From Acanthopleura granulata (Eukaryota > Mollusca > Polyplacophora > Chitonida > Chitonidae), in contig JABBOT010000029.1 in assembly GCA_016165875.1 (NCBI GenBank), positions 1,162,639-1,226,638 on the forward strand: a DNA stretch of 64,000 nucleotides, written 5' to 3'. Under the pieces are notes generated by a model. That model was not told the origin of the DNA. It ran no database searches and was given only the letters and a program-made list of their open reading frames with translations. Below are positions 10,022 to 22,300 of the stretch, piece after piece. A program made the translations under genes and the position numbers. Position 1 is the stretch's first letter. Each line of letters opens with the position of its first letter.

Positions 10022-13000
10022 ATCAATACTGATCTGGTAAGGCTAACAGACAGGACACTAAGAAGAGTAAGAGTTACTCCCCTTTACCGCTCGGTGGCGC
10101 ATCTCCTGATGTGAGATGAAATGCTGGCAGTGTCAGGGACGCCATTACGTTACTGGACACGTGGAGCTGGATAATGCACGAACCTGTATTCCTGTTTCAT
10201 TTTACATCAGTTGTTTCCTTTGTTTATATGCTATATTTACTGTTTCAGTATTATGTATCTTTTTTATGATTGTTCCATGAATTTTTGAAAGTTGTGTCTA
10301 GAAGACATATACATGAAGTGTGGCAGTTTTTAGAGCTGAAAACACTAAATACATGAACATATGCTCCAGTATTAGGCTTACTGCTTTGAACTGTTTCACA
10401 ACATGTTGTGAAAGTCAAGTCCAGAGTATGACCATTTCACCTTTAGTTTAATGTAATTCTTACTGCTTGTTTACTGTTTGGGAAGAAAATGGTCGTTTAC
10501 GATTGTAAATATGTATATTTTTTAAGCTGTTGGAGATTGTTTGATAAATTTAGCAAGTAAGATGTGTTGAAAACAAGTTGACTTCATGTCTTCCCAAATC
10601 TATACATACTATGTGTTAAGTGTTTTCTTTTAAAGAGTTGGCTTTAACAACTGGGTAACACTGTTGTCAGTGTAGAAGTAAAATTTTACCACATTTTGAC
10701 CTTCACAAGTAACAGGGAAAGACCTGACCCTTGATATTACTATGCCACTTTATTTTGCTTTATACTGTACATCCAATATTATTGGACTCGCAATCAAATC
10801 GCCAAGTTCAGATTACATTTCAGTTAGCTTGGGTTACTACTCAACTTCGTGCAATGCACTGAAGGAAGTAATTCCTACACAAACAGGACACAATCTGCAC
10901 ACATCCCTGACATCACATAAATGTCTAGCACTTTACATTGTCAATACATGTAAATCAAGTATAATACCTATCTTTGTCTTTAATAATTAAAGTAGAAATG
11001 CCTGATCACAGATAATGTACTTCGAAAGCATCACACTGTGCAAAATAGAATTGATCATCTCAGCAACAGTATACGTGTGTAAATTCTTATATAACAAACC
11101 CTCAACAAACAGGAAAATATATGCACAGATGGTACCAAAGGACCTCAATGCTAGAACTAGTGTAACATGCACTTTACAACATTCAATACAGGTCCTGTTC
11201 GTCTTTTCAGGAGATACTGCTATGTTAAGTTGTGTGTTCATGTTAAGGTCAGCTCAACAGCAGTCCACTAAATTACCCCCCTTGAAGCCACTCTACTATG
11301 TTGTACCAGGTATATCACCACTAAAAAATAGCATTACTATTTGTGTATTAATTTCACCAAGAAGACCCACCTAAAACTGTATTCCCTGATTTTTGTTGAC
11401 CCAAATGACACATACTGTCAAATAATTAGATGCCTCGCCTGCAACATCAGGGGTTGACCACCATTTTCTCCAACTAAATCAGCTGTAATGCAGGTACTAG
11501 CGTCCTATCGGCATAGAAACAGGTGTAGGGGGCACTTGATCATAGGATAATATTTTTCTCTGTTTAGTTGTAACCACAAGTAATGGACTTTTTTTCAATC
11601 TGTATTTGTCATAGTTTATAACCTGCAAAATTACCTGGCAGTACTTCCACACACTTCAGAGATACAGCCAATCCCTACCCGTCCCCACCGTTTTTTGTGC
11701 GCTTGAATCTTGGATACAATATCAAATTAGTGTTTTTATACCTGTTTGTTCAAGCGCTCTGTGTTTAGGTTACAGCTTGGAAATGGCTGAATGTCACGCA
11801 TCGGAGTTTAAGTGAGATCAGTTGGCACCACTTACTGATCAAAAAAAATCAAATTTAAGTGAAAGCTGAAAATTTTGGGAAAAATTCATGACTTCTTTCC
11901 AAAAGTGTTTTTATTCATAGATCACTTTTGCTACATTTCCTCAATTGTTGTATTAGAAAACAGCGTTGGCTGGGAATTTTTTGCCAGCAGATTTCAGTCC
12001 ATTATGTGCAGGAAGTATATTCTCTTATATTTAGTTATGCAAGATAGTGTGTCTTCTGATCATCTTCAGCCAAGGTTTGCATATTGTCAATTTTTTTCCC
12101 ATCTCAACAAACAAAGAAAAACACCACTGACTGCAGAGAAGAATACTTATCAACATGCATTCTTTTTTGATCCAATACTGAATAACTACACACATCAACT
12201 AGCTAGATCAAGGTGAACATACATGTAGTCTACAGGCTATGATCTACACTCATACTGTTATCTCCTCAATACATGAATATTAAATCTATACAACACTGAA
12301 CAACACTTAATACTTGGATTACATGTAAACTTTGCATACAGTTTTAAACACCAATCCTGTATGCAGCATCAAACACCATTCGAATCCAAAGCATATAGCA
12401 CCATTCCCACATACACATATTAAATACAAATCGCAACAGGAGTAAATATTACACAGCTTAAAACTTTGGAGTACATGGTGTATGCAGAATCAAAACAATT
12501 AAAACAGTATACTTGGTAGATACAAAATGAAATATAAATCCATTATGGAATAATTAATGGATAAAATGCCAATATCTACCAAAATCGGACTAATTCAATG
12601 CCAAGAGTCTCAACATTAATAATACCTAGAATAAACAGTGCACCGGGTATCGAATATAAAACACTAAAGTATACTTCATAGATTATATCACATTAAATCA
12701 TGCGTACGAGACAGGACATCTATCAAAATTGACAATATATATACATTAAAGCAGCATTATGTGCTTGACACCATCACACAAATATTTGCTGTATGTGTAC
12801 CATATGATGCCAGGAGTTACATCCCCATTTTAGTTTCTCCTATTAACATCACATGTATCTGGCTGCTACAGGGCCATTCTTTCACTGAATGGTATCATTC
12901 AAACGATTGTATGGACATCACCTCTGACAGTAGGGCAGCTTTCAAGATGTCATCCTGCAACATGTCTAAATTAGTCTTTGTATTCTTTCAAAAGCTGCTC

Positions 13001-13324
13001 ACAAGAAAATCCAAAATGACCCACAGCAACCATATTGGATTATGGAGAGTGAAGAAAATCAACCATAAAAGGCCTCTCCTTCACCTTAACTGACAGAGTA
13101 ATGACAAACTTGATTGGTTGAAAACTGTTCAACTTATCTGGTTCACAAAAAAAACAGATGATGCAGACAAATGAACGGATGGACACAGAGTGAGCATTTC
13201 CATGCTCCCTCATCACATGTGTAGCTGGGAACAATTAGATGACCTGTACTTAGACGTGCCTTCATATGAACTGTATTCAGGAAATGTTGGGGTGGCCCAG
13301 TGCTGCGCCATCGTGTCTCAAACT
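10022..13324. other. Convergent 3' flanks of TMEM232 and the oxidoreductase
   Basis: The two genes end tail to tail across 3.3 kb. I see no open frame with coding character and no RNA gene, only AT-rich sequence that presumably holds the 3' UTRs. A plus-strand ATTAAA occurs near 10986 and a minus-strand AATAAA near 11908; neither can be assigned as the true poly(A) signal. Confidence 0.4.
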
Positions 13325-16300
13325 TTACAGTGGAAGGGAGATAACTCTGTTTTCCTTCCTGGCCTTCTCTGCAGCAAAGACCAACAGGTGGCTTCGTAGA
13401 CTTTCATCTGGTCCGGTGGACAATAAAGATGGATCACCTTTCTGAAAAACCCAACCATGCTGACAAAATATCATTAACAGCAAAAGCTCACAGAATATTA
13501 GTTTTGTTATCAGGAAAGGGCCCAAACAAATCAATAGTTGCCCTAGATCACTTTGCATAATATCAGTGAAAAAAATTTTTTTTAATTGAGAAAACACATT
13601 ACCTTCTGCAGATCAGGGAAAGGTAAATTATTGTAAAGTAGCATAACCAGAAGAAAACTGTTTGGTGTGTTGTGGGGTGTGGAAGAAAGGGAGGGTTGGG
13701 GAGTATGGTTCAAATGACAGGATATGTATGATGCTTGGGTTTTACATAGTACTCAACAATCTTTCAGTTATATGACAACGAGGAGTCCTTAGAATGTATG
13801 TATACTGTCTTCCTGTGGCAGGGAGAGTGCATGCCGCCAAAGTGCTGCCGCCACTGAAGCATCATGCAAATTGACATCAGGCCAACCAGTCCTATTTCCT
13901 TCCTTTAATCTCTCAATGCTGAGCACCAAATGAGGCTGAAAAGAGTACCATTTTTAAAGTCTTTGATATGACTCGACCTGGCATTGGGTCTCCCAGCACC
14001 CACAGATGACAGCATAAAGGAAATGCTGGCTAGGGCAGAGATCGCTTACCTGAAGGGCCTTGACGAAGGAGCTGATTGTCCAATAGTCTGCTCCACCATG
14101 ACCTGACAAAGTCGCTGGAGCCTGACTGGGTTCAGGACTGTGTGTTACTGAAACAAAACCATTTAATGTGTTTACAATGGAAAACTTGACCTAGCTAATT
14201 GATATCAGCTTGAATTACTTATATACATGTCTCTAACTGGTGTTTATTGCCTTACTCAAGAACATGAGGGCAGTGTGATACAGAGGAGTCAGGGAATACA
14301 GAGCTGCTGAGGGGGATACAGAGGTATCAAAAGGATACATAGCTGTCTTGGGGGATACTGGGGTGCTATATGAAGGGGATACAGAGCCATCAAGGGGATA
14401 CAAAGCTGTCACAAGAAGGGAGGAATTAAAGTTAACATCAGCCTTTGAGTAATAAGTTAGCCCGGTTAATACTTTCAAGTTAGAAGTGAGCTCTGAACTT
14501 ACTCATTTTCCTGGTACGGAAATCATATTGGTAGACCGGTCCCCCAAATTTACATGTCAGCTCCCCCTAGTGAGCACAATTAAAACAGGTCTATGAGGAA
14601 AGACCTCCCACATTCCATTCATACACAGAAGACTAATTGTTTTGACTCCTAAAAACTGAACAAACAAAATCTGAATCTCTAAAGAGCTATTATATTCTAT
14701 TCATTTGTAATTAAAAACCAGTAAGCATTATTTTGTTGTTGGCAATTAAGGACTGAAATATTAGAGAATCTGCTAACTTTTATGGCAAGAAACAATGGTG
14801 CACAGACTCAAACAAACCTTACCATTCTGAATTACTGTGCGATTTCTTTAAAGCAACTTAAATATGAAAACTCTGCCTTCTCACCATTGTGCCATGAACT
14901 TTGACCTCTCGTTTGCAGACGGCCTCTGTAAATGCCACCATGGTGAAGGAAACAGTCTGACCCAGATCAAACTGCATGTTCACCACCTACAAGATGAGAT
15001 TAAAGTCAATGGAGATATGGAAACCAGACTTGTTAACAAAGCTTCCAAAAACCACTCCTGTAGTGGAATCTTATAAATGAAACATTTCAGCTGAATACAT
15101 GCTGTACTTCTGATACACCCTTAACATTAGCTTGACACTGAACAGACCACGACAATGAACATTCAATGCTTAATTAGGGTTAAAATTTATTCACCAAGGA
15201 AAAAAAATGCTCTTATCCAAATGATCTTTGAATATCTTAGAATGTTGGAAATGGTAACTTCAAAGGCAAGATTAGACCAGCATAGTTAAAATACCATTAT
15301 CACCTACTTTAACTGTTACTGGATGCCAGTGCCTTTTAAAATATTTATGAAATATCCAATGAGCTAACCAGCCATTTTGTGAACATGAAACTACCTGGTG
15401 GGTGACAACATCATTGTCGCTCTCATACACACATCTCCCATACGGTCCGGTCTTCAGCGCTTCCGTCACATTCTCAATATCAGGAAGGTCTACCAAAACA
15501 TTTACTGGCCAACCTGTATTTCCCTGGGGAAAAGAGAATAGATGGATCTCTGACGCACAAGGAAGTAGGATTCCTCGGAGGTTTGAGGAAATAATTTTAA
15601 TCAACATGATCACAGGACCCTTCCCATTATTAAGCATTTTAACCTGTACTAGTGAACTTGGTGTCTGCTTGTATGTGCGTATTTAAAGTGAAGGAATACC
15701 TAAGGTTAAAGTTCTAGTATCCATGGAAAGATCAGTGAATTCCAAAACTTCCTCTGGTGGTATATCTTTTGAAGCTTGAATTCTGTGATGAGTTCCCTGA
15801 ACCATGTTACTAATGCAGGATGCTAGTCATGTGGTGAGTCCCCTGAACCATGTTGCTAATGCAGGATGCTAGTCATGTGGTGAGTTCCCTGAACCATGTT
15901 GCCTAATCCTGTCTGTTACCTGTTTGAGTTGCCCCAGGTAAAGCTTCACAGCAGAGTAAGGACAGTCGTTCTCCACCTTACAGTCCAGACATCGGCTGCA
16001 CGCTCCCTTTGGCTGAAAGACACACTACAAGCTATTGTTGAAATACAGGACAAGACATTGAGGTAACGTGTGACAAGACCTTGCAAAAACATGACAGGAT
16101 CAACCACTGGAAAAACACAGGGCAAGCCCTTGTGGAAACACATGACAAGCCCTTGTGGAACCATGGCATGACCAGCCAATATAGATACATGGCATGATCA
16201 GCCATTGGGGAAACACATGACAAGCAACTGACCAAACGCATGACAAGCCACTGGGAAATACAGGACAAGCCCTTGGGGAAACACATGACAAGCCATTAGC

Positions 16301-19300
16301 AAAACACAAAAGAAGTCCTTGTGGAAACAAATAACAACCTCTTGTGGGAACACAGGACAAGCGATAGTGGAAACAGCAGACAGGTCACTGCTGAAACAGA
16401 GGAGAAGCTACTGGGGAAACACAAGACAAGCCATTGTGGAAACACACGAAATGCCATTAGGGAAACACATGACAAGCCATTTCGGAAACAACGGACAAGC
16501 TGTTGTGGAAATAGATGACAAGTAAATGGGGAAAGAATTTACTGATCGACAGCGGAGAGATAACTGCACCCACAGGTCAGAGACTGACATAAACAAAAGA
16601 CAAGGGAGCTAACGTTTGTTTGAACTGACACTTCATTCAGTTTGCAAAACCACACAGCATTTCTCTCTCTCTCGAGATGAGCCTCAAGGGGTTTTATTTC
16701 AAATATGCCAGACTATCAAGGCTGTCAGATAAAAATGGCATTCACTTTTACAGCACTTGTACAAGGATTCTACAAAAACTTTTACACACCACAGGGTAAA
16801 GAATAAACACACTGTATCGATAATTCATTACAAGCCAATCAACATTCACTCTGCTTGACTTCTGACATTATCTTAGTTTTGAAATACATATCTGTCAGGC
16901 CAATATTTAAGTCCATGTTGTAAAAGGCCAAGCCTAGAGTTTGATTTTAAGGCACCTCCACTCAATTGTTGGGACCACAATACAGATACCTGTATGCTAA
17001 ATAGCGCATTGCACATGCTGACAAATAAACTTATGGGCTGAACCTGCACCTCCTGTGCACCACGCAGATATGCTAGATATCATTTCACCTGCTTTTAATG
17101 ACTTGATCAAAACCAATCAGCTGATAGCATTACCTTATTTTCCTTGGTAAAGTGTGTCAGCTTCCCAAACGATGATACGCTGACACATTTACTCTGTCCC
17201 ATCCAGTAGCAGATGAGGTCAATGTCGTGGCATGACTTGGCTAGCAGACAAAAACTGCTCTCATCTTCCCGTCTCCAGTTCCCTCGCACGTAAGAGTGGC
17301 CATAGTGCCAAAACCCTATCTGAAGTAAACACAAATGGTTTGCAGAGAATTATTAAAACAGTAAATCAGCCAGTCAATGCAGCATCTGATTTTTTCAAAC
17401 CCACTAAGTTTACAGAAGTCTTTGTACACATTTTAAATCGTACCAGAGAGCTGAAATGTGTAAACAGGGTGACAAGGCCATCCATAAAAATTCTTTGTTT
17501 CAGGAAACACGGCCCTATCACAAAAAATATGGATGGTCAGTCAGTAAGGAAATATAATCTTTCATTCTTGCCATTGAAATGGATAAGGATTATAAAGACA
17601 AGAGAAAAATAAAAAAGAGATTCCATCTAAAGCTGATAAATAAAAACTCTTTTTTGGAGGGTTCTTTGGGTTACTCACAACAAACATATGTTTAATGATG
17701 GGAGACTCTGGCATGCTACATAAAAGGTTCAAATTGCAGTGTAACAACTCATATCCTGCTGTGAAGCTGTAGTGCTTGTGTTCTACCTCGGGATTTTAGA
17801 AGCAAACATTGAAAGGTCTGACATACTGCAGGAAAGAACAAAAGGGCACATAACTCTGGGCCACGCAGGAAGAATTTTTACGGGTTCCCCATAAGGTACA
17901 AATATTTTCAAAAGTAAAGGAGTCAAGGTGATAAGCTGTTGAACCTTTAACACGAGAACAGCTGATGGCAGGTTTCCTGAACGTTTAACCCAAAGGGTAG
18001 CATTTCCCAGAGAGGGAAAGTGCATCAGGTAGAGTGGACATGACTGGGTTGGTGTCCTGATCACCAGCACAACTGCATCGTGACAAAAGCTGGGAGATGG
18101 CTCCAGAGTCACTGTGCTGCACTAGTACACCAACCACTTGGCTACAGGGGGCCCCTAGCTCATCCTTAACAACATGCTGAACACTTACAGGTTTCACATG
18201 CTGAATGTGCACCACATGACATCACATCACCAGTCACTGTGATGCGTCAGCAAGTTTACCACTTGGATACAAGGAGCACCTAGCTCATTCATAAAAACAA
18301 GCAGAAGATCTACAGGCCCTACATGTTGTATGTTCATCACTTGGCCGTTAGCTCCCATGTCACTATCCTGTGCTAGCAGGCTAACCACTTGGTCATGAGG
18401 GCCTTAGCTCATCCACAACAACACACAGAACACTTACTGGTTCCAGGTGCTGTATGTTCACCACCTGGCCGATGGCTCCTGAGTCAATCAGTTCCTTGAT
18501 CTTGATGGCTTGAGGCGTATACTTGAGCACATGACAGACAGCCAGCATCACTAAGTTCTCCTTACAACATGACACGATCTCCAGGCAATCCTCCTCGGTA
18601 GTCTACAACAGTTGGACGACACAAGACCTGAGTGTTAGATATACCATTTTATACAAAGCATATACACAAACAACACATACTTAAAATGCATGAGAAAACC
18701 CCACCTATCCCCTTCACTCCTTTCAGGCAAACTATCCCTCAAATAGGCTTTTCATACCATGCTCAAGAATATTTCACAGAAATAAAAGCAATTTGATTAT
18801 GGGTTTTACTAAAAGCAGCAATACAAAGAGAGGTCATCATGCAGGCTGAGAGTACATGCCAGTTGTTCGGCAGATGTAGTGACACCTGTAGAATAATTTG
18901 GGCTTAGCGCTACATTGGCAGTATTTCAGCCATATTGTGGCAAGAACATGTTTAAACGAGGAGTCCAGACAAGGCAGAGGAGAGAGTGCCTGGGTGCTTG
19001 GACTTGATTGATGATAGACGTCACGATCCTACAACCCCACACACAGCCCTCTTACCATGCCTCAGAGGACAACATTTAGTGTTCTGTTTGCATGTAACAA
19101 CTCACAGCCATGGGCTTCTCCAACAGAATGTGATAACCCTTTTTAGCCAGGGCAATAGCAGGTTCCTGCAAAAAAAGAAAATGCAAAGACAATTACATGC
19201 ATTTGTTGGATTGGTGTTCAGTGCCATACTCCTGAATTTTCATTCACATTCATATGACAGCGTGGACGGAACCAGAGTGACCGGAGTAAACCATTGACCT

Positions 19301-22300
19301 TCTATATGTACCTGACAAACCTCATGACTAAAGCAGTGGTCAAGCAGCAACAGCTACATGCGCAACCTCAACTGTCCTGGGGCCAAGGTCGCACCGATGA
19401 AATGAATTGTGTTTAAAGGAAAAGACTTGGGAAGTGTAACGTAAATTGTAATGAAAAGAGCAAGGTTTGAAGACTTAGAAAACACCATCTGATAACTTTT
19501 TCAGACTTTCCCTAAGAAACATATGCTTCATCGCCGTAAGCTCGTAGAGCTGTCACAAGATGCCATTGCTGGCTAGTTGACATGAATCAGGCCCTGCGCC
19601 CTGTAGCGATATCCAGCCCACCTGTATTCGACGTGCTCTTGGTGCACCTAAAATTTGCACACTGTGGCATCCTGCCAGTTCTTTGTTGTGGTCTGTGCAC
19701 TGACAAAACAAGGGGCAGCAGCCAACCATCCGTAACCTGAAGTTGGCTTCACATCTGTGGGGCCTATGACTTGGGCTTTACATAATCGTACGTTTTGATT
19801 GATGGAAATTATCTTCACAGTTACGTCCTCTTATACAAGGAGATATTTTTTGTCTGTGACTGTGTGTTATGACCTACCTTAAAATTTGTTGCTTCTGAGC
19901 AAAAAAAATTTGAAGGTGGGATTTAAATCTTCAATCCATACTCTTTTACCACAAATTGCCCAGTACTTCCCCGGTCTTCTCCTTTAAAGACTTCCATAAT
20001 CAAGACATTAATAATGCACGATTACACCACAAAGTTAAGTTCAAGTTCTTAAATTTTGCTATATATATTGTGCACATTAAGTAATGGACTGATAGCTGAG
20101 ATTACAAGGCAGTTCTGGGTTACAAAATGGCTGTGGAATATCACAAAAAAGTGGACAAAAGAGATTTTATGGTTAACATTTGTCTGTTCTACAGCCTACA
20201 ACGTCATTCACATCAGCATCTAAGCCAGACTGTAACAAGGGTGCCCTTGGCCCTAATTATTATTACTGAGACTGTTAACTACAAAGCTTAAAGGCTACGA
20301 ACAAAGAATTATATCACCCCTGGGACAACAAAGCCCTACCCCCTACAGACTGACTGTCCCTCTGACCTTGTGGTCCTTGTCCTGGGTGGCAATGATGGCC
20401 GCATCAGCAAACTTCTCCACTGCAGCAATGTTTCTCCAGTCTGCAGAAATAAAGACTTATTTATTTATTTCATCTGTGTTATGCCGTACTCAAGAATATT
20501 TCACTCATTTGATGGCAGCCAGCACTATGGTGGAAAGAATGCCGCGCAAAGCCTGGGGGAAACCCATGACCATCCTCTTGTTGCTGGTGGACCTTCCCAC
20601 ACACGATTGGAGAGCAAGTCAGCGTGAGTCGGTCTTGAACTCACAACAATCACAATGGTGAGACCATGGGTCATTACGCTGCACTAACACGCTAACCCCT
20701 TCCGCCACAGAGACCCCAAGAAATAGAGCCAGCAATATACCATATTAAAGGAGATCAAAGCAGAAGTTATAAAGAGATATATATAATTATGTTTTAATTT
20801 TCAGTAATGCTGTCTGTGTAACTGTAAGTCTACAATTTTTGTGTTGAGGAACTTGGGGACTGATATGGGCACTAGGTGGCCAGTTTCTTCTCATAGAAGA
20901 AATGACAATGATGCCTTTGACAAAGGAGTGATCTTCCAGGTTAACATGGTTAAGCTCTTCCGTCTAAAACCTCACATTTCGGTCTCAAGTTTTATGCTGA
21001 GGGAATTTCTCTCTGCTGAAGGCAATACCAACTGGATGGAGGATTCAATGGCTGAATCTCAATATTCACACTGTTCCATGTAACAGGAAGGTAAACCCTT
21101 CACAGGAAGTTCACAGAAACAGACACTGGCACTGTAGGCCTAAGATTCAGTGTTGAACGAGTTTCTTTAGACCTAATGTGATATTTTCTTAGTATCGGTC
21201 ATTTCAGGAGTTCAAGTTGAAACTCCAAAATGTTATTTGGCAAGTTGAATGTTTCAGTATTTAACACTTACACAGGTTAACCCTCTCAAATGTACATATC
21301 AATTGTTTAGGCCCAAAACTCTAGAGAGATGAGAATCGTCTTAACTGGCAAAAAGTTGCCTCAAGAGCAAGGCCCATACAAGCAATAATAAAGAAGAAAC
21401 TATGTAGGCATTATCTTGGAGAAGGCTTATGTTGGTTGGTTTTAGAGGATTGGTATTTAAATCCCTACTCAAGAATCTTTCATTTTTATTTATTTATTGA
21501 TTTATTTGATTGGTGTTTTCTGTTGTACTCAAGAATATGTCACTTATAAGACAGCGGCCAGCATTATGGAGGGATTTGACTAGGCAGAGCCCGAGGGAAA
21601 CCCATGACCATCCGTATGTTGCTGGCAGACTTTCCCTCGTACTGCAGGAGAGGAAGCCAGCATGAGCTGGACTTGAACTCACACCAACCGCATTGGTGGG
21701 AGGCTTAAGGGTCATTGCGCTGTGCTAGCGTGCTAACCGAGCCACAGGGGTGTCTTTTTCATTTTCATTTTTGAAAATAATGGTTGTTCATTTTATGGGT
21801 GGATGAAACCATAGTACCAGGGGCAAATTACAATGCTCTAAAACATACATGTAAACATATGTAGATGTGTATATATGTGTAAACCCAAAGCTTTTATCAC
21901 AAGAGAGACTGAAATCATGTTCATCTTGCAAAAGATAATTAACAGTGTTTTCACCATGGAACCCCCTCATCAAACCCAGCTGTACATGAACTTGGCACTC
22001 TATTTTCTGTTTCTTACATGTATTTCATTTTCACTTACCTGAGAAAACATGGCTGTCTGGGATATTGAAGGATTTCTGTGCTCTCTGAGCCCTAAAGGTA
22101 CAGCATTCTGCAACTCCCACAATCTGATTCGAAAATGACAAAAAAGCACAAACGTACCTATTTTTACAGATATCTGGTTTGTGGTGTGACTCAGAACATG
22201 GACATGTACATGTAGCCGACAAACAAATCTTGTCTACATGTATACAGAGGCAGAGCTTGTGCCTATATATTTATTTGATTTTTGTATAGCATCATTCCAA

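Noticed and set aside
16032..16525. Several ORFs on both strands with CFPxGLSCV or ETHDKxxxK repeats
   Set aside because: They are produced by the diverged ~28-30-bp minisatellite in an oxidoreductase intron.
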